Origin: Bacillota bacterium | Lineage (GTDB): Bacteria; Bacillota; Bacilli; Paenibacillales; NBRC-103111 | Assembly: GCA_023388055.1 (NCBI GenBank) | Contig: JAEWGW010000040.1 | Coordinates: forward strand, 62,001 to 126,000 | Direction of reading: 5' to 3' | Length of the DNA: 64,000 bases | Part shown: positions 1-8,914 of the stretch, piece by piece | How positions within the stretch are numbered: position 1 is the first letter of the stretch | How the letters are laid out: each line of letters opens with the position of its first letter | Translations under genes and position numbers: made by a program | Notes under the pieces: generated by a model | What the model was told of the DNA's origin: nothing | The model's database searches: none | Seen by the model: only the letters and a program-made list of their open reading frames with translations

Positions 1-11
1 TGGTATATATG

Positions 12-896
12 TTAACCCTTGAGGGAGCCAACCGTTAAGCCTCTTACAAAAAAACGTTGGAAAAACGGGAAGATCACGAGCATTGGGCCGCCGGCCAGGA
101 CCGCAATGGCCATCCGTGCCGAGTTGTTAGGGAAATCTTGAAGATTGATGCCCATCTGCGATGAGAAATCCGAGTTGGAGGTAAGGAACTCCATGCTGTT
201 CAGAATCCGTACCAGCAAGAGCTGCAGCGGCACCAACTTGGGGTTGTCAATGTACAGCATGGCATTGAACCATTCGTTCCAATACGCGAAGGAAATCAAC
301 AGACCCATGGTGGCTAAGGCCGGTTTGGACAGAGGCAGGATGATGGTGAAGAAAATCCGCAGCTCCTTGGCCCCGTCTATTTTGGCCGACTCGATGATTT
401 CTAACGGAATTTTGGACATAAAACCCTTCATGACCATGATGTTGAAGGGGGACAGCATGACCGGCAGAATCAGAGCGAACAGCGAATCCTTCAAGTGAAG
501 GTATTGGGTCATGAGAATATAGGCAGGAACCAAACCGCCGCTGAACAGCATGGTGAAGAACACGTAGAAGGTAGTGATCCGGTTGTACCGGTAATCCCGG
601 CGGGAGACCACGTATGCCGTCATGGCGGTAATCAGGAGACCGCATAGGGTGCCGGCAATCGTAATCAACGCGGTTATGCCGTAGGCCCGGAGAATAATAT
701 CCGGTGTTTGCAGGACATAACGGTACGCGTCCAGACTGAAGATTTGGGGCCAAAACTGGTAGCCGTTCTTGACGATGCTATCTTCACTGGTGAGGGATAC
801 CATGACCACAAGGGCAAAGGGCATAATCATCAGCAGCGAGATGATAATAAAAGCCAGGTGAATCAATGCTTGGGGGATCTGAGTCTTGGTTTTCAT
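12..896 (-). CDS. Carbohydrate ABC transporter permease, LplC/YtcP type
   Basis: Inner-membrane permease of a CUT1-type sugar ABC importer. The 294-residue product has about six hydrophobic segments starting near residue 12 and an EAA-type coupling loop (ESAKIDGAKELRIF, about residues 167-180), which in this family docks the ATPase. The start is supported by AAGGAGG nine bases upstream. It follows the partner permease (915-1901) by 18 bases in the same direction, so the two form a heterodimer in one operon. The solute-binding protein expected next would lie left of the window. In Paenibacillaceae this family commonly imports oligosaccharides and uses a shared ATPase such as MsmX. The substrate cannot be read from sequence. 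Confidence 0.9.
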   Translation of the reverse strand: MKTKTQIPQALIHLAFIIISLLMIMPFALVVMVSLTSEDSIVKNGYQFWPQIFSLDAYRYVLQTPDIILRAYGITALITIAGTLCGLLITAMTAYVVSRRDYRYNRITTFYVFFTMLFSGGLVPAYILMTQYLHLKDSLFALILPVMLSPFNIMVMKGFMSKIPLEIIESAKIDGAKELRIFFTIILPLSKPALATMGLLISFAYWNEWFNAMLYIDNPKLVPLQLLLVRILNSMEFLTSNSDFSSQMGINLQDFPNNSARMAIAVLAGGPMLVIFPFFQRFFVRGLTVGSLKG

Positions 897-914
897 GCGT
901 AGTCGCCTCCTTTC

Positions 915-1901
915 TTACCACAGGGAATGATCAGGGTTGATTTTTTTGACAATACCGTTGGCGGTCAGCACCAGGATCAGGCCCACAACCGATTGGTAGA
1001 AGCCGGTGGCGGCGGACATGCCCACATTGCCCAGCTCACGCAGGGAACGGTATACATAGGTGTCGATAACGTCTGTTGTCCCGAAGATAAACCCGGAGTT
1101 GTTCGGGATGAAATAGTGCAGGCCGAAGTCTCCGCGGAACATGCTGCCAATGGACAGGATGAGCATAATAATCACCAGTGGCGCCAAGAGCGGAATCGTA
1201 ATGCTGAAGGCCATCTGGGTTTTGGTGGCTCCGTCAATGCGTGCCGCTTCGTAATACTCCGAATTAATCCCGATAATTCCGGCAAAATAGATAAGAGTGG
1301 AGAAGCCCACTGCCTTCCACAGGTGGAAGATGACCAATATAAACGGCCATGGGGCTGAATTTTGGTACCAGGCTACCGGGTCCATCCCGAAGGATTCCAG
1401 CAGCCGGTTTAAGAATCCGTCGGAGTGGTTGAAGAAGGCGTATGCGATGTAGCCAACCAGTACCCAGGACAAAAAGTGGGGCAAAAACAGAGAGGTCTGG
1501 TAAAACTTCGTGTATTTGGCCTTCAGTTCATTTAACAGAATGGCGAACAACAGAGCAACGCAGGTGGTCAGTATAATGTATCCTGCGTTGTAAAGCACCG
1601 TATTCCGGGTGATCCGCCAGGCGGCGTCTCCGGTGAACAGGTACTTAAAGTTCTTCAGGCCGGCCCAGTCGCTGCCGAATATACCTTTGTCATACCGGTA
1701 ATTCTTAAAGGCGATGATCAGCCCGATCATGGGCAAATAAGCGAAAATCAATTTGTACACAATTCCGGGCAGGGATAAAAGGAATAGCTCCCTGTTCTTC
1801 CAGAAGTGATGCAGCTCCCGTGTTACGATAGAACCGGACCGCCGCTCTTTTTGTTGCGCTGCTGTGTCCGGCATGGTTAGCCGGGTTTCATTCTCCATCA
1901 T
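915..1901 (-). CDS. Carbohydrate ABC transporter permease, LplB type
   Basis: First permease of the sugar importer. The 328-residue product has a cytosolic N-terminus of about 35 residues, then six predicted membrane helices and the EAA loop (EYYEAARIDGATKTQMAF, about residues 214-231). This is the LplB/YtcP-partner organisation. AAAGGAG stands six bases before the ATG ATG start. A Cache-AraC regulator gene lies upstream on the same strand (2383-4704), the usual arrangement for inducible sugar importers in Paenibacillus. The roughly 480-base gap between them carries a terminator and a long inverted repeat, so the permeases are probably transcribed from their own promoter. Confidence 0.9.
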   Translation of the reverse strand: MMENETRLTMPDTAAQQKERRSGSIVTRELHHFWKNRELFLLSLPGIVYKLIFAYLPMIGLIIAFKNYRYDKGIFGSDWAGLKNFKYLFTGDAAWRITRNTVLYNAGYIILTTCVALLFAILLNELKAKYTKFYQTSLFLPHFLSWVLVGYIAYAFFNHSDGFLNRLLESFGMDPVAWYQNSAPWPFILVIFHLWKAVGFSTLIYFAGIIGINSEYYEAARIDGATKTQMAFSITIPLLAPLVIIMLILSIGSMFRGDFGLHYFIPNNSGFIFGTTDVIDTYVYRSLRELGNVGMSAATGFYQSVVGLILVLTANGIVKKINPDHSLW

Positions 1902-2055
1902 AGTAGCTCCTTTCCGGTTTACGCTGGCGTTGTCGTCAGGCTTTCTGGTTCCAACATAGAGGAATCCCGGCAGTATTGTTACTGTACATACGCAAGATTC
2001 CTGTATAGAGGCCTGTAAATAATCCAGATTCCTGCCGAACCGGAGGCCGAAAATC

Positions 2056-2093
2056 TGTACAGCGGCGCTATATAGCGGGTACAGCTGTACAGC
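2056..2093. promoter_or_regulatory. Cluster of short perfect palindromes upstream of the sugar permeases
   Basis: CTGTACAG occurs at 2056-2063 and again at 2086-2093, the second copy inside the 12-base palindrome GTACAGCTGTAC (2079-2090). A separate 12-base palindrome CGCTATATAGCG occupies 2066-2077. The spacing and symmetry suggest binding sites for a dimeric regulator about 160 bases upstream of the permease start, possibly the Cache-AraC protein encoded next door. No function is demonstrated. Confidence 0.35.
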
Positions 2094-2130
2094 TGTGGGA
2101 TGCCGCTGCCGGAATAGCCTGCTTATATAA

Positions 2131-2180
2131 AAAAGACGCCTCCACTTCTGCTTGTCGGGCAGCCGTGAAGGCGTCTTTTA
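2131..2180. terminator. Bidirectional rho-independent terminator
   Basis: GACGCCTCCAC pairs with GTGAAGGCGTC around an 18-base loop, with an A-run on the left and TTTTA on the right. On the minus strand it would end transcription coming from the AraC regulator gene (2383-4704). Confidence 0.7.
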
Positions 2181-2183
2181 TTT

Positions 2184-2359
2184 GGGTGAATCCATATTCA
2201 CTGTACAACATTCACTACCGGGATAGGCTTGGCTTGGAAGCTCAAACACGTTTTGTCGGCCTTGATTGAATGGAATGTTAAGGTGTCAAAGCCGCCAAAA
2301 AACTCGCCCTCAAGCCAACCTATCCCTCCCGTTCATGTTGTTTGAATATGGATTCACCC
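2184..2359. repeat. 176-base imperfect long inverted repeat
   Basis: The ends match perfectly for 17 bases (GGGTGAATCCATATTCA at 2184-2200 against its reverse complement at 2343-2359). Pairing continues inward with interruptions for about 50 bases (ACAACAT, GGGATAGG and TTGGCTT segments on each side). An inner stem CGGCCTTGA/TCAAAGCCG adds to it. It could be a MITE-like element or a structured RNA. No open frame or transposase lies inside. Confidence 0.6.
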
Positions 2360-2382
2360 TTTTGCTTTAATCGAACAGACTC

Positions 2383-4704
2383 CTAAGCGTTGCGGTTAAT
2401 GGCGGCCTTCAGCCTGTACTCCTTGGGCGTTGTGCCGTAGCGCCGTTTGAACAGCCGGTAGAAATAGCTTTCGTTGCTGAAGCCTACCTTTTCCATAATT
2501 TCGGCCACCGTCATCTGCTGCTGCTCCAGATAAAGGCGGGCCTGGGCCAGCCGGGTTTCGTTAATGCAGTCCACCACGGTGATGCCCTCCTGCTCCTTGA
2601 ACACCTGCCCCAGATACACATGGCTCATGCGGAGCATATCCGCGATCTTCTGCACGTTCAGATCCGGATCGGCATATTGACGGGCGACAATTTCCCGGAT
2701 GGTTTCGGCTACCAGCCTGGCCTTTTCCTCCCGGCCGCTGGTGCGTTTGTCCAAAGCCTGGCGGACCAGATCCAGGAATACCTCCTTCACTTCCTCCAGG
2801 GTCTCCTTCTCCAGAATCCGCCGGTTGATCTCCTGGAGATTTACCGAAGCGGCCTGCAGGTTATTCTGGTTCATTTCATTGATGGCATTCCCCAAGGTCA
2901 CAAACATATGCAGCATGGCGGAGAACATGTTCTCGAAGCTGAAGGTGCGCACCAGCTCCAGCCATTTGTCCATACCGCCGTTGATCCGCTCCCAATCCCC
3001 GCTTTTGAGCCCTTCGATCAGCTGCCGGTCCAGCTCCGGGGGAATATGGAATTGGCTGCATTCTTCGTTGGGCTGAACCAGGCTTGGTTCGATCAACGCT
3101 TCCTTGCCGAGTATCATTCGATAGTCGGCGTAGCGGAGAGCCTGCCCGTACATCGCCGTGATGTCCCGGTACGAGCTGAAAACCGGGCTTACGGACATGG
3201 TAACGGTGATATGGTAATAATGCCGCACGGTGTCCTGAAGCTGCCGGAGAATCGTCCGCAGCTCCTCATGGCTGATACCGCCTGCATGGCCGATGATGAA
3301 CACCACGTGGCCATTTTTCATATCCACCGCCTCGCAGGAATAGCTGTCCCGAATCAGCTCCTGGCCGATGTTGCAGATGGCGAAATACAACAGGGACATG
3401 GTGGCCTCCGGTGTTCGGGCCTGAACCTCCTGCAGGTTATCAATTCTGGCCAGCGCCACGATCATACCGCCTGTGGCGGGAATATCCAGGCCGTATTGCG
3501 CCCGGTCATGGGCCAAATCCTGCTCGGGCACCCCCGTGCTTCCCGCGATCAAATTGCGCAGCCGGTACACCTTGGCGATATTCTGCTGGGCCGCCTGATC
3601 CTGCTGCAGCTCCTTAAGCTTATCGGTCATCTGCGAATAGCTGGAGGCAATGAGGGACAGCTCATCCCGGTGCATATCCCCTCCGCGGCCTTCGTTGCGC
3701 CGGACCAGTGTCATCAGGTGTCCGATAGGCCTGTAAAGCTTGATGGAGAAATAGATGGAGATCAGGATGGTTAACAGCACAACGGATGCCGTAACAATAG
3801 CCGCTGTCCACCGGATCTGCCTTACATTGGTCAGTACCGCGTCATAATCCTGGAGGCTGATGATCTGCCAGTCATTCAGGCCCCGGGTCAGATAGGTGAC
3901 CCTGTATTTTTTGCCTTCATGGCTGTACGTGAAATAATCCAGCTCCTTGCCCGAGGCGGCAATCTGGGGAATCAGCTCATTCTTGATATCCATCTGGTCC
4001 GGCTTCATCAGGTCATTGGATATTAATACCCGTCCTTGGTTGTCGGTTACAAAGATCACATCATTCTGCCGTTCGGCCAATGCATTAAGCGCTTTCACGT
4101 TGTCCAGCATCCACGTGGGTTTGATATTGACGATCAACAGATTCCCGTTGACCGCATTCAGCGTGGGGCCATCGTATACAAACAGGGAAAAAACATCTAC
4201 ACCATCTCCTCCCCCCAGCTCCATGGGGGTTAGCTGCAGCTTGGGCAGCGGATCATGGCTCTTCATGTATTCCCGGAACGACTGATTCATCACATCCGTG
4301 CTCATGGTATGGTTCACCGTGGAAAAAAACCGGCCCTGAACCGCATTATAGAAAACAATGGAATGCAGATACGGGGATTGGGATACCAGACGGGTCAGTT
4401 TGTCCAGCTTCAGGATACTCTGCTCAAAATCGTCGCCGGACTTCAGTGCGATAAAATCCTCGTCATTGAAGGTAGATACCGCCAAATCCTTCACAATCTG
4501 GTTCATATTTTCAATATTATATTTAATTTGGGTCAACAGCTTCCTGTCCGCATCATGCTCCATGCTGGAGACCTTGCTTTGGGCATTAAAATACAGGAGA
4601 GCGGAAGCCGCGATCAGAAGCATTACCACCAGCATAAAACCAAGCAGTATACGCTGCAGGTATTTCCGTGACCGGAGGGTTTGTAGCAGATTCACATACA
4701 TCAC
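2383..4704 (-). CDS. Membrane-anchored Cache-sensor AraC family transcriptional regulator
   Basis: One-component sensor-regulator of 773 residues. A first membrane helix lies at about 19-40, an extracellular Cache-like sensor region at about 45-295, and a second helix at about 298-322. A HAMP-like linker and a central region of unknown role follow. A C-terminal AraC double helix-turn-helix occupies about 670-768, with the motif GFSNESYFYRLFKRRYGTTP. Proteins of this design sense an extracellular ligand, often a sugar or its binding protein, and activate a nearby ABC importer; here the obvious target is the permease pair at 12-1901. It has its own strong promoter (4749-4778). The assignment is secure for architecture; the ligand is unknown. 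Confidence 0.9.
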   Translation of the reverse strand: MMYVNLLQTLRSRKYLQRILLGFMLVVMLLIAASALLYFNAQSKVSSMEHDADRKLLTQIKYNIENMNQIVKDLAVSTFNDEDFIALKSGDDFEQSILKLDKLTRLVSQSPYLHSIVFYNAVQGRFFSTVNHTMSTDVMNQSFREYMKSHDPLPKLQLTPMELGGGDGVDVFSLFVYDGPTLNAVNGNLLIVNIKPTWMLDNVKALNALAERQNDVIFVTDNQGRVLISNDLMKPDQMDIKNELIPQIAASGKELDYFTYSHEGKKYRVTYLTRGLNDWQIISLQDYDAVLTNVRQIRWTAAIVTASVVLLTILISIYFSIKLYRPIGHLMTLVRRNEGRGGDMHRDELSLIASSYSQMTDKLKELQQDQAAQQNIAKVYRLRNLIAGSTGVPEQDLAHDRAQYGLDIPATGGMIVALARIDNLQEVQARTPEATMSLLYFAICNIGQELIRDSYSCEAVDMKNGHVVFIIGHAGGISHEELRTILRQLQDTVRHYYHITVTMSVSPVFSSYRDITAMYGQALRYADYRMILGKEALIEPSLVQPNEECSQFHIPPELDRQLIEGLKSGDWERINGGMDKWLELVRTFSFENMFSAMLHMFVTLGNAINEMNQNNLQAASVNLQEINRRILEKETLEEVKEVFLDLVRQALDKRTSGREEKARLVAETIREIVARQYADPDLNVQKIADMLRMSHVYLGQVFKEQEGITVVDCINETRLAQARLYLEQQQMTVAEIMEKVGFSNESYFYRLFKRRYGTTPKEYRLKAAINRNA

Positions 4705-4748
4705 TCCTGTTGCATTATGTGCTAGCGTCTGTTTTCAGACACGCACTA

Positions 4749-4778
4749 ACTATAACGCCCCCTCTCTTTTGTTGTCAA
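4749..4778 (-). promoter_or_regulatory. Promoter of the Cache-AraC gene, overlapping a hairpin
   Basis: On the minus strand a perfect TTGACA (4773-4778) is followed after 18 bases by TATAGT (4749-4754). The spacer lies within an 11-base perfect inverted repeat, CGCCCCCTCTC/GAGAGGGGGCG (4756-4790). That repeat sits just past the potD stop codon, so the same DNA may also serve as a weak end for the pot operon, although no T-run follows. Confidence 0.6.
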
Positions 4779-4801
4779 TGAGAGGGGGCGGGCAGATATA
4801 G

Positions 4802-5878
4802 TTACCGTTTCCGGTGCATTTTGAATTCCAGGAACAGCTCATTCAGATGGGACAGGTTTCGTTTGCCGAGGTTCCGGTACACCTCCAGCTTCTCCAGCAC
4901 CTCATCGTCCGGATAGAAACGCTTGTCCTGGGAGACATCCTTCGGGAGGTACTGCAGCGCGTCGGCATTGGGCGTGGAGTAGCCCACATACTCGGCGTTG
5001 ACGGCGGCATTCTGCGGATCCAGCATGAAGTTGATAAACTTGTGGGCCCCTTCCACATTGTCTGCGGTTTTGGGGATGACCATGTTATCAAACCAGATGT
5101 TGGAGCCCTCCTCCGGGATGACGTAATCCAGATCCTCGTTCTCATCCATGATTTCAGAGGCATCACCGGACCAGACCAGCGCCGCGGCTGCTTCCCCGTT
5201 GGCCATGAGCATCTTAATCTCATCACCCAGAATGGCCTTCACATTGGGAGTCAGCTCATTAAGCCTGCGTTTGGCTTCCTGCAGATGGTCCTCGTCGGTA
5301 TCGTTCAGGGAGTATCCCAGGGTGTTCAGCCCCATGCCGATAACCTCCCGGGCGCCGTCCAGCAGGAACACCTTGTTGGCCAAGGACGGGTCCCACAGGT
5401 CCTCCCAGCTTTCGAAGGTCAGGTCTCCCGCCAGCTCGGGGTTAAAGATGATACCCACCGTTCCCCAGAAGTAGGGCACTGAATAGACATTTCCCGGATC
5501 AAAGGACATATCCAGATACTTCGGGGCAATGTGCTTGTAATTGGGCAAAAGCGACTTGTCCAGAGGAAGCAGCAGCTTCTCCTCCATCATCTTGTTGATG
5601 GCATAGTCAGAGGGCACGGCCACGTCGAAGGTGGTGCCGCCTTGGGAAATCTTGGTCAGCATGGCTTCATTGGAATCGAAGGTCTGGTAGATGACCTTGA
5701 TCCCCGTTTCCGCCTCAAACTTGTCCAACAGTGCCGGATCGATATAATCGCCCCAGTTGTAGACGGTGAGGGTGTTGCTGCCGGTATAGCCCTCGCTGGC
5801 GTTCAGGTACGACGCCAGATACATCAGCGCGAAGGCGGCGATGAACACCGCCAGGAATGCGCGGCTCAGCTGCTTCAT
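4802..5878 (-). CDS. potD: Spermidine/putrescine ABC transporter substrate-binding protein PotD
   Basis: Extracellular polyamine-binding component, 358 residues. A hydrophobic signal/anchor covers about residues 5-27. It is followed by LTVYNWGDYIDPALLDKFE, the classic PotD/PotF N-terminal strand and helix, and the domain continues to the C-terminus (PENAA-like DPQNAA near 300). No lipobox cysteine is visible, so it may be held by the uncleaved N-terminal helix. The start overlaps the potC stop as ATGA and is preceded by GGAGGT. It is the last gene of the potABCD operon. Substrate preference between spermidine and putrescine is not deduced. Confidence 0.93.
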   Translation of the reverse strand: MKQLSRAFLAVFIAAFALMYLASYLNASEGYTGSNTLTVYNWGDYIDPALLDKFEAETGIKVIYQTFDSNEAMLTKISQGGTTFDVAVPSDYAINKMMEEKLLLPLDKSLLPNYKHIAPKYLDMSFDPGNVYSVPYFWGTVGIIFNPELAGDLTFESWEDLWDPSLANKVFLLDGAREVIGMGLNTLGYSLNDTDEDHLQEAKRRLNELTPNVKAILGDEIKMLMANGEAAAALVWSGDASEIMDENEDLDYVIPEEGSNIWFDNMVIPKTADNVEGAHKFINFMLDPQNAAVNAEYVGYSTPNADALQYLPKDVSQDKRFYPDDEVLEKLEVYRNLGKRNLSHLNELFLEFKMHRKR

Positions 5879-6696
5879 TTCGGCACCTCCGTCCGGAAGG
5901 AGCGATTCTGGGTGTTGCTTTTGAGGCTCAGGAAATAATAGATGGCCACCAGGATGATGGTGAACAGGAAGATCATGGTGGACAACGCATTAATGGATAG
6001 GGAAATCCCCTGCCGGGCCCGGGAATAAATCTCTACGGACAAGGTGCTGTAGCCGCTGCCGGTGACGAAGAAGGTCACGGCGAAGTCATCCAGCGAATAG
6101 GTCAGAGCCATGAAGAAACCGGCAAAAATCCCCTGCCGGGTGAAGGGCAGAATGACCTTCGTCAGCACCTGCCGGCCGCTGGCGCCCAGATCCCGGGCCG
6201 CATCCACCAGGGTGGACGGCATCTCCTGGAGCTTGGGCAGGATCATCAGCACGGTGATGGGAATGCTGAAGGCGATGTGCGAGAGCAGCACCGACATAAA
6301 GCCCAGCTTGATCCCCACCATGGTAAACAATACCAGAAAGGATGCACCGATGATGACGTCAGGGCTGACGATCAACACATTGTTCAAGGACAAGAGCGTA
6401 TTGCGGGTGCGGTTCCGTCTCACCGAAACAATCGCCAGCGCCCCGCTGAAGCCCAGTATGGTGGCGATAGCCGATGACAGCAAGGCCAGCACCACCGTGT
6501 TGATCACGATAATAATCAGCCGCGTATCCTGGAACACTTCCTTATACCATTGCAGGGTAAAGCCCTCAAAATTGCGCATATGTCCGCCGCTGTTGAAGGA
6601 GTAGTACATCAGATAAAAAATCGGGGCGTAAAGGATAACCAAAACAATGCCCAGATAAATCCGGCTCAGCGTCCGGCTGCCTGTTGATTTGTTCAT
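5875..6696 (-). CDS. potC: Spermidine/putrescine ABC transporter permease PotC
   Basis: Second permease of the polyamine importer, 273 residues with six predicted helices. The EAA loop is about residues 163-182 (LVDAARDLGASGRQVLTKVI). It pairs with PotB to form the channel and takes polyamines delivered by PotD. Its start overlaps the potB stop by four bases (ATGA) and has GGAGG upstream, a sign of translational coupling. Confidence 0.93.
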   Translation of the reverse strand: MNKSTGSRTLSRIYLGIVLVILYAPIFYLMYYSFNSGGHMRNFEGFTLQWYKEVFQDTRLIIIVINTVVLALLSSAIATILGFSGALAIVSVRRNRTRNTLLSLNNVLIVSPDVIIGASFLVLFTMVGIKLGFMSVLLSHIAFSIPITVLMILPKLQEMPSTLVDAARDLGASGRQVLTKVILPFTRQGIFAGFFMALTYSLDDFAVTFFVTGSGYSTLSVEIYSRARQGISLSINALSTMIFLFTIILVAIYYFLSLKSNTQNRSFRTEVPK

Positions 6697-7529
6697 GCGC
6701 CGGTCCTCCTGTTCCGTTCACCTGTCATAAACATAATGGCTACCATTACAATCACCAGGAACACGGCAATGGTGGAGCCCATGCCCCAATCCTGGGTGAC
6801 CAGGAAATGCTGCTCGATAGCCGTACCCAGGGTAATAACCCGGTTGCCTGTAACCAGCCGCGTAATCATAAACAGCGACAGGGCTGGAATAAATACCGCC
6901 TGACAGCCGGATTTGACACCGGGCATGGTCAGGGGCAGCACCACTCGCCGGAAGGTGGTCCAGCGCGAGGCGCCCAGATCCCGGGCCGCATCCGTCAGCG
7001 TCGGATTCAGCTCCTCCAGGGAGTTATAGATGGGCAGAATCATAAACGGAATAAAGATATACACCGCCACGAAGATAAAGCTGAAATCCGTAAACAGGAT
7101 TTGTCTCGCCCCCAGGCCCGTCCATTCCAGGAAGGTGTTGATGGGCCCTGCTGATCCAAAAATCCCCAGAAAGGCATATGCCTTCAGCAGCAAATTGATC
7201 CAGGTGGGCAAAATAATCAGCAGCAGGAGCAGTTGCTTATGCTTCGACTTGGTAATGAGATAGGCCGTCGGGTATGCCGCCAGAAGACAGCAGACGGTGA
7301 TCAGGAAAGCGTAGAAAAAGGAATTCACCGCCATTTTGACATAGACGGAGGTGAAGGCTTTGGCATAATTGGCCAGAGTAAAGCCGCCCTCCACGTTGCG
7401 GAAGGAGTAGTAACCGATCAGCACAATCGGAATGATGACAAACAGCAGCATCCACAGCAGATACGGCACCAGATACAGGTTGCGGCCGCCCGCCCGGCGG
7501 CGGACCTCAGCGGACATAGGCGCCTTCAT
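6693..7529 (-). CDS. potB: Spermidine/putrescine ABC transporter permease PotB
   Basis: First permease of the polyamine importer. The frame is open from 7574, but GGAGG stands nine bases before the ATG at 7529 (protein beginning MKAPMSAEV), giving 278 residues and only a 23-base overlap with potA. The longer start would overlap potA by 68 bases with no ribosome site. The EAA loop TLTDAARDLGASRWTTFRRV is typical. Six helices are predicted. The order potA-potB-potC-potD matches the usual Firmicute operon. Confidence 0.92.
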   Translation of the reverse strand: MKAPMSAEVRRRAGGRNLYLVPYLLWMLLFVIIPIVLIGYYSFRNVEGGFTLANYAKAFTSVYVKMAVNSFFYAFLITVCCLLAAYPTAYLITKSKHKQLLLLLIILPTWINLLLKAYAFLGIFGSAGPINTFLEWTGLGARQILFTDFSFIFVAVYIFIPFMILPIYNSLEELNPTLTDAARDLGASRWTTFRRVVLPLTMPGVKSGCQAVFIPALSLFMITRLVTGNRVITLGTAIEQHFLVTQDWGMGSTIAVFLVIVMVAIMFMTGERNRRTGA

Positions 7530-8616
7530 GCTCATATGCCTCCAGTCGCTTGTCGAATTCCTCTTCCGTTTCATTAAAGCGCATGATGTGGATGGCCTCC
7601 GGCTCGAAGGTCAGCCCGATCTCCTCGCCGACAGTTGCCTTGCGTGTGGAGTGAACCAGCCATTCATGTCCGGCTTCGTCATAACACACAATCTCATAAT
7701 GCACGCCCCGGAACAGCTGGGTATCCACCCGGACCTTCATCTTGCCCTGGGCAACTGTCGTGATTTCCAGATCCTCAGGCCGCAATACCAGTTCTACTGG
7801 CTCATGTGGCGAAAGACCGGCGTCGACACAATCGAAGCGCATGCGGTTGACCTCTACCACATAGTCCTCGATCATCACCGCAGGCACGATATTGGACTCC
7901 CCGATAAAATCCGCTACAAAACGGTTAATAGGCTCATCATAAATATCCATGGGGGTTCCGCTTTGCTGGATAACGCCCTTGTTCAGCACAAAAATTTCGT
8001 CGGACATAGCCAGCGCTTCCTCCTGGTCATGGGTGACGAAAATAAAGGTGATGCCCAACCGGCGCTGCAGCTCCCGCAGCTCATATTGCATCTCCGTACG
8101 CAGCTTCAGGTCCAGCGCGGACAAGGGCTCATCCAACAGCAGCACCTCCGGCTCGTTGACGATGGCTCTGGCAATGGCTACCCGCTGCCGCTGTCCGCCG
8201 GACATTTCGCGGATTTCGCGCTTTTCGTAACCGGACAGATTGACAAAACGAAGCGCCTCCCGCACCTTCTCCTCGATCAGCTTGGGTTTCACCTTCTTCA
8301 CCCGGAGGCCAAAGGCCACGTTCTCGAAGACGTTCAGATGGGGGAACAGCGCGTAGTCCTGAAACACCGTATTCACTTGGCGTTCGTTGGCCGGCACCTG
8401 GTTGATCACCTTGTTGTTCAGGGTGATGGCACCCTTGGTGGGGGTGGCAAAACCGGCGATGAGCCGCAGGATGGTGGTTTTTCCGCAGCCTGAAGGACCT
8501 AAGAGCGTATAGAATTTGCCCCGTTCAATGTCAAAGCTGATATCGTTCAATACGACTTCGCCGTCATCGTATTCCATGAACACGTGCTCGAAGCGGATAA
8601 TCGTCCGATTGTCCAT
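7507..8616 (-). CDS. potA: Spermidine/putrescine ABC transporter ATP-binding protein PotA
   Basis: Cytosolic ATPase of the polyamine importer, 369 residues. It shows Walker A GPSGCGKTT (about residues 38-46), the signature SGGQRQRVAIARAI, Walker B VLLLDEPLSALD, and a C-terminal TOBE-type regulatory domain from about residue 240. Length fits PotA. Unlike many Bacillales pot operons, no PuuR/cupin-type regulator gene precedes it. A minus-strand TATAAT lies about 40 bases upstream of the start. Confidence 0.94.
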   Translation of the reverse strand: MDNRTIIRFEHVFMEYDDGEVVLNDISFDIERGKFYTLLGPSGCGKTTILRLIAGFATPTKGAITLNNKVINQVPANERQVNTVFQDYALFPHLNVFENVAFGLRVKKVKPKLIEEKVREALRFVNLSGYEKREIREMSGGQRQRVAIARAIVNEPEVLLLDEPLSALDLKLRTEMQYELRELQRRLGITFIFVTHDQEEALAMSDEIFVLNKGVIQQSGTPMDIYDEPINRFVADFIGESNIVPAVMIEDYVVEVNRMRFDCVDAGLSPHEPVELVLRPEDLEITTVAQGKMKVRVDTQLFRGVHYEIVCYDEAGHEWLVHSTRKATVGEEIGLTFEPEAIHIMRFNETEEEFDKRLEAYEHEGAYVR

Positions 8617-8653
8617 TTTCCATCTCCCTTATCTTATAAACTCAATTCTCACT

Positions 8654-8682
8654 ATTATACAATAAAGGCGTGGATTGAACAG
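8654..8682 (-). promoter_or_regulatory. Probable promoter of potABCD
   Basis: On the minus strand a perfect TATAAT (8654-8659) is found about 40 bases before the potA start. The expected -35 position holds only a poor match (CTGTTC/TGTTCA), so an activator may be involved. Confidence 0.45.
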
Positions 8683-8826
8683 GATGCGACAGGTTTTTTT
8701 TACCCTTAAAACAGCCCGTCCACATCATTATATAAATTCTTTACAATCGAATAGTCCAAATGTCAGATTAGTTCACATGATTATTGACGATTTTGTCACA
8801 ATTTCCCTGAAATCCCCTTCCAAATC

Positions 8827-8856
8827 TTGAGCATTCCCCAAGAGCCTTGTTATAAT
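8827..8856 (+). promoter_or_regulatory. Promoter of the PII gene
   Basis: TTGAGC (8827-8832) and a perfect TATAAT (8851-8856) are separated by 18 bases. The predicted transcript begins after 8860, which argues against the upstream ATG at 8855 and supports initiation at 8915 or later. Confidence 0.6.
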
Positions 8857-8914
8857 GCATCAAGCCTTGCTGCAACATGATAAAAAGAGGAGCTTGGGAA
8901 AGGATGACTTGGGT

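Noticed and set aside
8855..8914. Upstream start for the PII gene
   Set aside because: The TATAAT at 8851-8856 puts the transcript start beyond this ATG.
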